Of a DNA stretch of 53,355 nt, positions 27,099-35,882 are shown one piece after another. The DNA is taken from assembly GCA_030833315.1 (NCBI GenBank), contig JAURHM010000017.1, positions 1 to 53,355 of the forward strand. The letters are read 5' to 3'. The first letter of the stretch is position 1; the number at the start of each line of letters is the position of its first letter. The notes under the pieces are model-generated. The model searched no databases and had not been told where the DNA came from. It saw only the letters and a list, made by a program, of their open reading frames with translations. Position numbers and translations under genes: made by a program. The DNA is from Burkholderiales bacterium (GTDB lineage Bacteria; Pseudomonadota; Gammaproteobacteria; Burkholderiales; SG8-41).

Positions 27099-28807
27099 TG
27101 CAAACCTGCCACCTGCCCTGGCTGTTGCTGATGATCAGCACCGCATCGCCTGCAGCATGGCTCGGCACCTGCCCGGGCGCGCTACAACAGCCAGGCATCA
27201 AGGTGCTTGATACACTGCTCCAAGCAGGCGGCAGCCGCATCACTGTCGTCGCTGCGGAGAATCGCATACCCGACTGCAACATGACAGAAATCCCGGTGCC
27301 TGCTGACCGGCTGCGCTGGGTGCGCATGCTCAATCGCAAGGAAGCAGATGCACTTTCGCGCGGCATCATTATTAAAAATTCCCGTGGTGAAACCCGGAAC
27401 GGCCTTCCACAGGAAATCATCCCGCTTCAGGACAGCTCTCCTGCTCCTGCTCCTGCTCCGGCATCGGTCCCGATCGGCGCAGAATTGCTGCCGCAACTCA
27501 AAGGCACTGTCTTCGGCCGCGAAAACCGCGCCGTACTTCGACAGGACGGCGCCAGCCTGCGGCTCGAATGCGCGGCCGGTCAGGCAGCAGCCGGCGCGCT
27601 CGTTGCAAGCCCGACCGACTTACGATTGCCCGCGGGCGCCACGGTCGCACTAAAACTCGACACCTCGGCGGAAGGCGTCTTCCGCATCGGCGCAGCCGAT
27701 GCTGCAAGGGAAAAAATCGGTGAATCGCTCACCCTCGGCAGCATCCAACCCGGAGAACGCAGCAGCGGCTTTGCCCTACCCACCGGGCTGGACAAGGCGA
27801 CCTGGCGCCTCTGGGTGATCGAGTGTCCGGAATCCGCAGCGCAGCTCTCGATCCGTTCAGCGCGCCTTGAAGCGCAGCCGGCCGGAGAAACCCCGCCTCG
27901 CTCACTTTGGGTGTGGGAACCTTCCGTCTGGCAACTAAACACCGCCTCCACAATGACACTATTGGCCGCCTATGGCGCCGACACCATATTCGTTACAGTG
28001 CCGCTGGATTCCGCAAAGGAAAACGTCACCGATGCGGCGTCGCTGCAACGTTTCATTGCTGCCGCTGCAGCACGCGGCGTCAAGGTCTGGGCGGTGATCG
28101 GCGACCCTCTTGCCGTATTACCGACCGAACGCGATCAGTTCGCCAAAATGGCCCGTGCTTATACGACCTATAACCGGGATTCGCCGGTAGAGGCGCGCCT
28201 GTCCGGACTGCAGCTCGACATCGAACCCTATCTCAACAGCGGCTATCAGCTCGACACCGAAGAATGGCTCGCCGCTTATCTCGACACACTGGCGCGGGTA
28301 CGCACTCAGGCGATGATGCCGCTTGATGTGGCCGTGCCATCCTGGTGGGGACGACAGCGCTACCGCAACAGCCTGTTCCTCGATCACCTCGGCTCGCAAA
28401 TTGATGTGGTGTCGGTGATGAATTACCGAACCGACCGCCAGCAGCTGATCGATCTTGCCGAACCCTTCCTCGAATGGGGGGTGCGCGCCAAAAAAACAAT
28501 TCGCATCGGACTCGAAGCCGGCCCCATCCCCGATGAATCTCTGCATGTATTCCGTGCCGGCAGCAATGGTGACTTGTGGCTATTGCCGCTGGGCGACAAC
28601 AATCTGCTGGTGTCGCTCGATGCGGCACAGGCATATTCCGCAGCACGCGTATTTACCTATTCGCACAGCATCACGCGCCAGGGAACGAATACCACCTTTC
28701 ACCGCAATATCGGCGCGATGCAGAAACTGCTGCCGCAACTGGAAACGGTGTGGCGTGCATGGCCGTCATTTGGCGGCATTGCGCTGCACGGACTCGACGC
28801 CGACTAA
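27095..28807 (+). CDS. Exported TIM-barrel glycoside-hydrolase-like protein
   Basis: A 570-aa exported protein with signal peptide (LPWLLLMISTASPAAWLG), a small N-terminal region, a Pro/Ala linker (SSPAPAPAPASVP, about 112-124), a beta-sandwich of carbohydrate-binding type (about 135-270), and a C-terminal domain from about 280 with TIM-barrel character: LWVWEPSVW, YGADTIFVTVPLD, GVKVWAVIGD, GLQLDIEPYL, PLDVAVPSWW and VVSVMNYRTD. Asp and Glu of LDIE are candidate catalytic acids. Together with the deacetylase it resembles a split PgaB or PelA, which combine a hydrolase and a deacetylase in one chain. The exact GH family was not recognised. Confidence 0.75.
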   Translation: MMQTCHLPWLLLMISTASPAAWLGTCPGALQQPGIKVLDTLLQAGGSRITVVAAENRIPDCNMTEIPVPADRLRWVRMLNRKEADALSRGIIIKNSRGETRNGLPQEIIPLQDSSPAPAPAPASVPIGAELLPQLKGTVFGRENRAVLRQDGASLRLECAAGQAAAGALVASPTDLRLPAGATVALKLDTSAEGVFRIGAADAAREKIGESLTLGSIQPGERSSGFALPTGLDKATWRLWVIECPESAAQLSIRSARLEAQPAGETPPRSLWVWEPSVWQLNTASTMTLLAAYGADTIFVTVPLDSAKENVTDAASLQRFIAAAAARGVKVWAVIGDPLAVLPTERDQFAKMARAYTTYNRDSPVEARLSGLQLDIEPYLNSGYQLDTEEWLAAYLDTLARVRTQAMMPLDVAVPSWWGRQRYRNSLFLDHLGSQIDVVSVMNYRTDRQQLIDLAEPFLEWGVRAKKTIRIGLEAGPIPDESLHVFRAGSNGDLWLLPLGDNNLLVSLDAAQAYSAARVFTYSHSITRQGTNTTFHRNIGAMQKLLPQLETVWRAWPSFGGIALHGLDAD

Positions 28808-29703
28808 CCCGCGAGCTGCACCCGCGGATGCCCAGCTTTTGAATTCACTGCCAGCGAAGGAACGTCACCCGCACATTGAATACGGTGCATAACCCTTCGA
28901 TAACCACCATCAAACGGATCACGATGGTGCATAACGCAACGGTTATCCCAGATCAGGATGTCACCCGGCTGCCAGACATGGTGCCAGGTAAATTTTTCCT
29001 GGGTGGCATGTGACCACAGGGCTTCGAGCAATGACTCGGACTCCGCGACCGAATAACCGTTGATATAGGCATTGGGACGACGACCCAGATACAGCGCGTT
29101 ATAGCCGGTCTCAGGGTGGGTGCGAATAATGGGGTGACTGGGTCCAGGAGCCTTTCGCACATCATCGACCGGTTGAAAACCTTCACGCAAGTCGCCGGCG
29201 CTGTTGTAGGTCATGTCGTGTTTCAGCGTACGGCCTTCGATTTTTTTACGCAGCGCCGGGTCCAGCAGTTCCAGCGCGAGATACATATTGGCGAAACCGG
29301 TATTGCCCCCGGTCGGCGGGATTTCGAGCGCATACAGCGCGCTGTACGACAGCGGCCGGTCGCGGTAGGAGTTGTCGGAATGCCACACCACTTCTGCATC
29401 GCGCAGCACACCGATGGCTTCTCCGTTTTCCATGACGTTCGACACGACAATGATTTCCGGGTGCGTGCGGGCACGCTCCTTTCCGGTTTTGGCCAGCAGG
29501 GCGAAATCAAGCGTGCCCAGACGTTTGCCGAATTCAATCAGTTCGGGATCGGTCAGCTGTTGGCCACGGATACGGATCACCAGATGGTCGAGCAGCGCCT
29601 GATAGACCGGTTTGAATGCCACATCGCTCAGAGTGCGAACGTCACCGCAACGGACTTCGGCCCCCAGCGCAGCGGACATCGGCCTCACCTCAATGGCACT
29701 CAT
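28804..29703 (-). CDS. TauD/TfdA-family Fe(II)/2-oxoglutarate dioxygenase
   Basis: A 299-aa alpha-ketoglutarate-dependent dioxygenase. The metal facial triad is His108 and Asp110 in VWHSDNSY plus the distal His in CVMHHRDPF, and the 2-oxoglutarate-binding Arg is in GGYRRVMHRIQ. The substrate is unknown; relatives open sulfonates, phenoxyacids and other small acids. It is last in the VOC - FAH - racemase-like - Bug - TauD series on the minus strand, 29 bp after the Bug gene. Its last 4 bp overlap the convergent hydrolase gene. Confidence 0.93.
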   Translation of the reverse strand: MSAIEVRPMSAALGAEVRCGDVRTLSDVAFKPVYQALLDHLVIRIRGQQLTDPELIEFGKRLGTLDFALLAKTGKERARTHPEIIVVSNVMENGEAIGVLRDAEVVWHSDNSYRDRPLSYSALYALEIPPTGGNTGFANMYLALELLDPALRKKIEGRTLKHDMTYNSAGDLREGFQPVDDVRKAPGPSHPIIRTHPETGYNALYLGRRPNAYINGYSVAESESLLEALWSHATQEKFTWHHVWQPGDILIWDNRCVMHHRDPFDGGYRRVMHRIQCAGDVPSLAVNSKAGHPRVQLAG

Positions 29704-29732
29704 GAATCCTCCTGATCACCGGACGCATCTTC

Positions 29733-30695
29733 TCAATCCACACGGATGTTTGCGGCTTTGGCGATGCGGCTGTAGCTGTTGTACTCGTCACGGATCTGGC
29801 TTGCATATTCCTGCGGCGTGCTACCTACCGCCTCGAGGCCGCGCTCGGCAAGTGCGTTTTTTCCCTGAGGCGACTGCAGGATTTTGACCATCTCGGCATT
29901 CAGGCGCGTGATGATCGGATGCGGCGTTTTCGCCGGCGCCAATACGCCGAACACAGTGGCGGAGTTGTATCCGGGCACCCCCTCCTCGGCAATCGTCGGA
30001 AAATCCGGCGCCAGCGCGGAACGTTGTTTGGTGCCTACCCCCAGCAGGCGCAGCTTGCCGGAACGAACATGAGTGATGATCGTCGGCAGATTCTCGAACA
30101 TGAGGTTGAGCCGGCCACCCAGCAGGTCAACCACCGCGGGGCCAGCCCCCTTGAACGGCACATGTATAAAGCGCACGCCTGTGAGGCTCATGAATTGTTC
30201 GGTCGACAAATGTCCGACCGAACCGTTTCCGGCAGATCCGTAATTCAGTTCTCCGGGCTTTGCTTTTGCCAGCGCAATCAGCTCCCTGACATTTTTCGCC
30301 TGGAACGATGCGTGCACCACCAGCGTGAACGGGCTTACCGTCGCCAGCGTAATCGGCGCGAAATCCCGCAGCGTGTCATAAGACGTCTTGTCGCGGATAT
30401 TCGGATTGATGGTCAGCGGACCGGCGCTGCCAAGCATGATCGTGTAACCATCCGCCGGTGCCCTTGCCACCATTTCCGCGCCGACCACACCGCCGGCACC
30501 GGCACGGTTATCCACCACGACGGTCTGACCAAGCGGGGTTGCGAGTTGCTGCGCCAGAAAACGCGCCAGCAGATCGGTGCTGCCACCGGGCGCAAAGGGC
30601 ACGACAAAACGTACCGGTTTGGACGGATAGTTCTGCGCTGAAACACCACCCGGCAATGCAAGGGCCAGCGCCGCAGCAATGATTACCGGCTTCAT
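29733..30695 (-). CDS. Bug-family (TctC-like) tripartite tricarboxylate transporter receptor
   Basis: Periplasmic binding protein of 320 aa with a signal peptide (IIAAALALALPGGVSAQ). The Bug core is visible as YPSKPVRFVVPFAPGGSTD, VVVDNRAGAGGVVGAEMVA, FIHVPFKGAGPAVVDLLGG and DFPTIAEEGVPGY. No TctAB genes adjoin it, so it probably uses a shared permease such as the one at 45654-47646. Its ATG overlaps the upstream racemase-like stop (ATGA). Confidence 0.93.
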   Translation of the reverse strand: MKPVIIAAALALALPGGVSAQNYPSKPVRFVVPFAPGGSTDLLARFLAQQLATPLGQTVVVDNRAGAGGVVGAEMVARAPADGYTIMLGSAGPLTINPNIRDKTSYDTLRDFAPITLATVSPFTLVVHASFQAKNVRELIALAKAKPGELNYGSAGNGSVGHLSTEQFMSLTGVRFIHVPFKGAGPAVVDLLGGRLNLMFENLPTIITHVRSGKLRLLGVGTKQRSALAPDFPTIAEEGVPGYNSATVFGVLAPAKTPHPIITRLNAEMVKILQSPQGKNALAERGLEAVGSTPQEYASQIRDEYNSYSRIAKAANIRVD

Positions 30696-31549
30696 TGGCG
30701 TGCAGCCTTTTTCCGTGCTGCCGGTTTCAGGGCAGCCTTCTTCGGACTCTTCACTGTCGGATAGACGTCGCCGTAGTACTTTCGGATCTCGTCGATCTGG
30801 TCACTGCCCGGCGGTGCGTAATACAGACGCTTGCTGAGGAAATTCCCGCCCATGATGCGGTTGATCTTCACCGCCGCCTCGCCCATTTTCACCAGCGACA
30901 CGATGCCGTTGAGGATGGGCGTGTTCTTGCCCACCGTGTGCACACCGAATTCCGCCAGCAGTGCCATGACCACGCCGCCAGCAGCGATGATGACTTCGGC
31001 ACCCTGCTCAACATTGGCATTGGCCGCCTTCATGAACTGGCCGAAGATGCGCTTGCGGGCGGCGGCGTTGGTGAACCCCTCATCCAGATCATTGATGCGG
31101 TCGATTTTCATGCGGTTGACCGCCGACAGCCTCCGCTCCAGCTTATAACGGTGGACGTTGTCGATGATCCGCGGCGTGAATTTCTCATTGATGGTCACCA
31201 GCGAAAAGTTCTGGCCCATCATGCAGGCCGTATGCAGCGCCGTCTCGCACAAGCCCAGAACCGGCATCGTGGTGATCTCACGGCATATCTGCAGGCCGGG
31301 ATCGCCGATATTGCCGATCAGGAAAGCATCAAAGCCCCGCTTGGTAGCGATCTGCACATTCTCCATGACCTCGCCGGACTCCAGGTAATCGAGGTAATGG
31401 AATTGGTCGGCCAATCCGCCACGCTTGGTGATGCCATGCACCTCGATCTCGGTATCCGGATCCTTGACCCGGTCTAGAATGCGCCGCAATGCTTCGTTAT
31501 AGTGACCCCACGCCTTCTGGCGTGACATGCTTTGATACCAGATCTTCAT
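30692..31549 (-). CDS. Asp/Glu/hydantoin-racemase-fold protein lacking both catalytic cysteines
   Basis: A 285-aa protein aligned by eye to hydantoin and Asp/Glu racemases. The first active-site motif, usually ..CFGDPGL.., reads LIGNIGDPGLQICREI, so Cys is replaced by Asn. The second, usually GAEVI..GC, reads GAEVIIAAGGVVMALL, with no Cys. A Cys occurs in GLCETALH, which is not a usual catalytic position. The C-terminus is Lys/Ala-rich (KKAALKPAARKKAARQ). A classic two-base racemase mechanism is therefore unlikely; a lyase, isomerase or binding role is possible. It lies between the FAH hydrolase gene (22-bp gap) and a coupled Bug gene. Confidence 0.78.
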   Translation of the reverse strand: MKIWYQSMSRQKAWGHYNEALRRILDRVKDPDTEIEVHGITKRGGLADQFHYLDYLESGEVMENVQIATKRGFDAFLIGNIGDPGLQICREITTMPVLGLCETALHTACMMGQNFSLVTINEKFTPRIIDNVHRYKLERRLSAVNRMKIDRINDLDEGFTNAAARKRIFGQFMKAANANVEQGAEVIIAAGGVVMALLAEFGVHTVGKNTPILNGIVSLVKMGEAAVKINRIMGGNFLSKRLYYAPPGSDQIDEIRKYYGDVYPTVKSPKKAALKPAARKKAARQ

Positions 31550-31571
31550 CAGCTGATTCTCCTGCCCGGAT

Positions 31572-32441
31572 TTATTTCAGATTGATCTTGTTGACGATCT
31601 TGCCAATGTGCTCGACTTCGCACTCGCAGACATCCCCATGTTTGAGGAAGACCGGTGGCGTGCGAGAGAAACCGACACCAAAGGGTGTGCCGGTCGGAAT
31701 CAGGTCACCCGGCATCAGCGTCGTGCCCTGCGAAGCATAGGCGATGATCTGCGGAATATTGAAAATCAGGTTCTTGGTATTGGAAATCTGCATTTCCTTG
31801 CCGTTAAGCAAGGTGCGCACAGTCAGATCATGCGGATTTTTGATGTCATCTTGGGTGACAATCCACGGCCCCCACGGGCAGAAGGTATCCAGCGACTTGC
31901 CGCGGTCCCACTGCTTGGCATTGGCAAACTGCAGATCTCGTGCGGACACATCGTTGACCACAGTGTAACCGAACACATAATCCAGCGCCTCTTTTTCACT
32001 GATGTCGCGGCCACGCTTGCCGATGACCACGCCGAGTTCGACTTCGTAATCGACTTCTTTGGTAACACTCTCCGGCCAATGCAAATCGTCATAGGGGCCG
32101 GTGATCGAGTTGGGCCACTTGGTAAACAGCACCGGCTCCGACGGTACCGGCAGATTGGCTTCCTTGCAGTGGTCGATATAGTTCAACCCAACCGCAACAA
32201 TCTTCGACGGATGGAACAGCGGCGCGCAGACCTTGACCTTGTCGAGTGCGTATTCGCGGCGCTGGTTGCTGCCCAGCGCCTCACGCACGAGGCCCAGCAG
32301 TGAATCGCCGCCGCGCACAATGCACATCAGATCGCCCGTCGCATCCACCGGCAGCCCCGCCGCCGACAGATCCACCACCCCATTGCCGTCCAGCACGCCG
32401 GGGCGCACCACACCATCCACCATAAAAGTCAATAATTTCAA
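31572..32441 (-). CDS. Fumarylacetoacetate-hydrolase-family protein
   Basis: A 289-aa FAH-fold enzyme that typically cleaves C-C bonds of acylpyruvates or isomerises/decarboxylates 2-oxo-enoic diacids using Mg2+. The metal-binding pattern is seen in VDYEVELGVVIGKRG and GYTVVNDVSARDLQ. FNIPQIIAYASQGTTLMPGD and TGTPFGVGFSR are the usual C-terminal motifs. A product with a carboxylate side chain is consistent with the Bug and dioxygenase genes downstream. It follows the VOC gene by 59 bp. Confidence 0.93.
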   Translation of the reverse strand: MKLLTFMVDGVVRPGVLDGNGVVDLSAAGLPVDATGDLMCIVRGGDSLLGLVREALGSNQRREYALDKVKVCAPLFHPSKIVAVGLNYIDHCKEANLPVPSEPVLFTKWPNSITGPYDDLHWPESVTKEVDYEVELGVVIGKRGRDISEKEALDYVFGYTVVNDVSARDLQFANAKQWDRGKSLDTFCPWGPWIVTQDDIKNPHDLTVRTLLNGKEMQISNTKNLIFNIPQIIAYASQGTTLMPGDLIPTGTPFGVGFSRTPPVFLKHGDVCECEVEHIGKIVNKINLK

Positions 32442-32500
32442 TTACTTACTCCAGAGTTAATCAATAAAGCCTGCTTCTGTTTCGACCGCCGCTTCAACGC

Positions 32501-32953
32501 TCAACGCTTGCCGGCGTGATCCGGAAACTGCATTGCCGACAGCGTGCCGCTGGCCACCTCGACCGGCGCTTCCTCGTTGGGGAAATTCAGCTCCACCTTG
32601 TTGCCCACCGGATCGCGCAGGAACATCTGGAAGCCCGCATTGGGTACGTTCTGCTCTTCAAAGGGAATACCCATCTTTTTAAAACGTGCGCGGAAGTCCT
32701 GCACACCCTTCACGTCATAAGCGGTGTGATCGTAGCTGCTTTTACTTTCGTCCAGCCCCTTCCAGTCTGCCTTGAAGCGCGTAACCACATGCACCAGCGG
32801 ATGTTTGCCGCAATACAGCCACAAGCCGCCCGACGGAAAATCCGGCCGGTAACCGACATGCAGGCCCAGACCTTCGCAGTAAAACTTTTCAATCGCCGGC
32901 AGATCGCTTTCGCGGCAGCCGATGTTGATATGGTGAATTCCGCTGATTTCCAT
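32501..32953 (-). CDS. VOC-superfamily (glyoxalase/extradiol dioxygenase fold) protein
   Basis: A 150-aa single VOC unit with the paired beta-alpha-beta-beta-beta modules. Likely metal ligands are His in IHHINIGC, His in YDHTAYDV and Glu in NKVELNF. The function could be a lyase, isomerase or dioxygenase. GGAGGA lies close upstream of the ATG. It is the first gene of the minus-strand series down to the TauD gene, and divergent from the TauE gene. Confidence 0.85.
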   Translation of the reverse strand: MEISGIHHINIGCRESDLPAIEKFYCEGLGLHVGYRPDFPSGGLWLYCGKHPLVHVVTRFKADWKGLDESKSSYDHTAYDVKGVQDFRARFKKMGIPFEEQNVPNAGFQMFLRDPVGNKVELNFPNEEAPVEVASGTLSAMQFPDHAGKR

Positions 32954-33101
32954 AGCGCTCCTCCTGATGTTTTTTCACGATCCGGACGCAGCAATACCGG
33001 ACAAATACTGTGACACACCTGACCGCCACTTGCCTATAGCCGCGATGCCACGAATGCCGCTGCGCTTGCCAGCAGGCGTAGCTTCATGTTTTGCTCCGGC
33101 C

Positions 33102-33875
33102 ATGAGTTTCCTGATCATCTGCACGGTGGCATGCCTTGCCGCCGTGATGACATTTTTCTCCGGCTTCGGCCTCGGCACCCTGCTGCTGCCGGCCTTCGCG
33201 CTGTTTTTCGCCATCGAAAAAGCGGTGGCGCTGACCGCCATCGTCCACTTTCTGAACGGCATCTTCAAACTGGTGCTGGTGCGCAAACATGTAAATATCG
33301 CCATCGTGCTGCGCTTCGGACTGCCCGCCGCCCTCGGCGCGCTCGCCGGCGCCTGGCTGCTGATACGCATGGCTGAAGCCGGAGCCCTACTTCACTACAA
33401 CCTGCTAGGCCGCAGCATCGAGGTCGCCCCCGCCAAGGTCATCATCGGCATCCTGCTGCTGGTATTCGCCTGCGCCGAATTCCTGCCCGCCTTCCGCAAA
33501 ATCACGTTTGAACCCAAACACCAGATCCCTGGCGGTCTGCTCTGCGGCTTTTTCGGTGGCCTCGCCGGCCTGCAAGGTGCGTTGCGTTCCGCCTTCCTGG
33601 TCAAGGCCGGACTCGACAAGGCCGGTTATGTCGCCACCGGCGCCGCAGTCGCCTTTCTCATCGATCTGTCGCGACTGTCGATGTATGCGCAACTGATCGT
33701 CAATAACCATGCCGAATTCGATTACGCACTGCTCGCCGCCGCGGTCTGCTGTGCACTGGCCGGCTCGGTGCTGGGCAACCGTTATCTACACAAGGCCACG
33801 TTGCCCGGCATCCAGAAACTGGTTGCCGTAATGTTGTTCGTCATCGCGCTGTCGATGATCACCGGCATTCTGTAA
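33102..33875 (+). CDS. TauE/SafE-family membrane permease
   Basis: A 257-aa polytopic protein of the sulfite/sulfonate-exporter family. Helices begin with SFLIICTVACLAAVMTFFSG. The repeated family motifs FSGFGLGTLLLPAFALFF and GGLLCGFFGGLAGLQGALRS are present. It may export or import a small organic acid or sulfur-containing anion. I took the ATG at 33102 because upstream sequence to 32967 encodes a polar, Pro-rich leader unlike the family; no strong ribosome site marks either start. The next gene follows by 21 bp. Confidence 0.82.
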   Translation: MSFLIICTVACLAAVMTFFSGFGLGTLLLPAFALFFAIEKAVALTAIVHFLNGIFKLVLVRKHVNIAIVLRFGLPAALGALAGAWLLIRMAEAGALLHYNLLGRSIEVAPAKVIIGILLLVFACAEFLPAFRKITFEPKHQIPGGLLCGFFGGLAGLQGALRSAFLVKAGLDKAGYVATGAAVAFLIDLSRLSMYAQLIVNNHAEFDYALLAAAVCCALAGSVLGNRYLHKATLPGIQKLVAVMLFVIALSMITGIL

Positions 33876-33896
33876 CAAACCATCCACGGGAAAACC

Positions 33897-34814
33897 ATGA
33901 CCCCCATTGTCATCCTCCTTGGCGGCTACCAGAAACCTGCCTCCATACACACCCGCGCCTGCCTCCGCTTCGGCGAAGTGCTGCAGCGCGAAGCCGCCGG
34001 CAAAGTCGATTTCCAGTTCGTGCCAGACGTGCTGGCGCTGGGCCATAAATCCGGCGACCTGCCCGGGATGGTCGAGCGCGGCGAACTGTCGATGTGCTAC
34101 ATCTCGTCACTGCGCTATGCCCAATGGGTGCCGGAGCTGGCGCTGTTTGATCTGCCCTTCCTGTTTCCCGACCGGCCGGCGGCCTACAAAGTCCTCGAAG
34201 GCAAACTCGGCCAGTCGTTGCGCGCCAAAACTGCCGCGCAGTCGCCCTTCCAGCTGCTGGCCTACTGGGACAATGGCTTCCGCCATTTCAGCAATCGGGT
34301 AAGACCCATCCGCAAGCCGGAAGACTGCAAGGGCATCCGCACGCGCATCCAGATGAGCGAAGTGCAGGCCGAATCGCTGCGCCTGCTTGGCTTCGAGCCC
34401 ATCCTGGAAGACATCAAGATTTTTGTCGAACAGATCGGCGGCGACCGTTTTGACGGCCAGGACAATCCGCTGACCAATATCGTCAACTTCAACATCCACA
34501 AACACCACCGCTACATCACGATGTCAGGCCACGTCTATGGTGTGGCCTGCCTGATGTGCAACCGCGCCCAATACGAATCGTGGCCGGATGATGTGCGGCG
34601 CGCCGTCGACAAGGCAGCCGCCGAAGCCACTGCGCTACAGCGCCAGCTTGCCGCGGCAGAGGACGAGGAAATGCTCAAACGGCTGGACCCGGCGCAGAAC
34701 GAAGTGGTCAAACTGACGGCAGAAGAGCATCGCGCCTTCGCGGCAGCCGTCAGCCCGGTGACCGATAAATACCGCAAGAATTTCAGGGCGAGCTTTTTTG
34801 ACCTGCTGAACTGA
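33897..34814 (+). CDS. DctP-like TRAP solute-binding protein without a signal peptide
   Basis: A 305-aa protein with the DctP fold pattern: MVERGELSMCYISSLRYAQ, LFDLPFLFPDRPAAYKVLEG, YWDNGFRHFSNRVRPIRKPE, GIRTRIQMSEVQ and DNPLTNI. The conserved Arg of carboxylate binding is in RTRIQMS. Receptors of this type are normally exported, but here the mature-like sequence begins at the ATG (MTPIVILLGGYQKPAS) with no signal and no upstream in-frame start. No DctQ/DctM gene adjoins it. It may be cytoplasmic, or its export signal may have been lost. It is cotranscribed with the TauE gene (21-bp gap). Confidence 0.85.
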   Translation: MTPIVILLGGYQKPASIHTRACLRFGEVLQREAAGKVDFQFVPDVLALGHKSGDLPGMVERGELSMCYISSLRYAQWVPELALFDLPFLFPDRPAAYKVLEGKLGQSLRAKTAAQSPFQLLAYWDNGFRHFSNRVRPIRKPEDCKGIRTRIQMSEVQAESLRLLGFEPILEDIKIFVEQIGGDRFDGQDNPLTNIVNFNIHKHHRYITMSGHVYGVACLMCNRAQYESWPDDVRRAVDKAAAEATALQRQLAAAEDEEMLKRLDPAQNEVVKLTAEEHRAFAAAVSPVTDKYRKNFRASFFDLLN

Positions 34815-34824
34815 AGGGTGTCAT

Positions 34825-35799
34825 TCATTGATCCGTCAGATTTGTCGCCTTGACCACCTTGATCCATTTATCAAAGTCACCGCGAAAATAAGCCTTGAAC
34901 GCAGCAGGTGTAGTGCCCTCCGAATCCGCCCCCATCTGCGCCAGACGCTCACGCGTTTCCGGTGTCCGCACAATCCGGCTGACGTCAGCGGATATTTTCT
35001 TGACTATAGATGGTGGCGTGCCGCGCGGCGCGAAAAGGCCGTACCAAACGTTGACTTCGTAGCCCGGAACGCCCGCTTCGGCAATAGTAGGCACATCGGG
35101 CAATAGCGCTGAACGCTTGGTACTGCTGACACCCAGCGCCTTCATTTTCCCGCTTTTGATCATCGGCAGATTGATAGGCATACCGCCCAGATAAATCGAC
35201 ATGCGACCACCCATCAGATCCGTCTGCGCCTGCGCACCACTCTTGTAAGGCACGTGCGTGATATCCACACCGGCGAGCAAATTGAATAATGCGCCGGCCA
35301 TATGATCGGAACTGCCGTTACCGCCACCGGAACCAAAAGTCAGAGACCCTGGCTTGGCCTTGGCGGCGGAGATGACATCCCTGATCGATTTCATCGGTGA
35401 ATCGGGCTTGACCACCAGCACATTGAATCGGGATGAGATTTGCGTCACCGGCTCAAAGTCGCGCACAACGTCGAAAGGCAAATCCTTGTAGTACGATCCT
35501 GCAATCGCCATGCTGCTTGATGCAAAAAGAATGGTGTAGCCATCCGGAAATGCCTTGGCTACCATCGCCATGCCGATTGAGCCTCCGGCACCGGCACGGT
35601 TATCCACGATGACCGGCCGCCCCCAGTCTTCGCTGAGATTTTGCGCCAGCATACGGCCAACGATATCCATGCTGCTGCCCGGACCGATATGGATCACCAT
35701 GCGCACGGGTTTTTCCGGGTAGACAACAGGATCTGCGGCAAATGCGGATCCTGCGACCACAGCAAAAATCATCGCAGCAATGTTTTTTGTATTTACCAT
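34825..35799 (-). CDS. Bug-family (TctC-like) solute receptor
   Basis: A 324-aa periplasmic receptor with a signal peptide (IFAVVAGSAFAADP) and the Bug segments YPEKPVRMVIHIGPGSSMD, VIVDNRAGAGGSIGMAMVA, DITHVPYKSGAQAQTDLMGG and VPTIAEAGVPGYE. The start has GGAGGAGCGTT directly before the ATG. It has no adjacent membrane subunits and is convergent with the DctP-like gene. The next minus-strand gene upstream is the PuuE-like deacetylase, 83 bp away. Confidence 0.93.
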   Translation of the reverse strand: MVNTKNIAAMIFAVVAGSAFAADPVVYPEKPVRMVIHIGPGSSMDIVGRMLAQNLSEDWGRPVIVDNRAGAGGSIGMAMVAKAFPDGYTILFASSSMAIAGSYYKDLPFDVVRDFEPVTQISSRFNVLVVKPDSPMKSIRDVISAAKAKPGSLTFGSGGGNGSSDHMAGALFNLLAGVDITHVPYKSGAQAQTDLMGGRMSIYLGGMPINLPMIKSGKMKALGVSSTKRSALLPDVPTIAEAGVPGYEVNVWYGLFAPRGTPPSIVKKISADVSRIVRTPETRERLAQMGADSEGTTPAAFKAYFRGDFDKWIKVVKATNLTDQ

Positions 35800-35882
35800 A
35801 ACGCTCCTCCAGGCACGATTTTGAATCCAGCCTACTGCAATTTACGGGTGCGTTAACAACATTCCGGCAACAGCTCGGATTT

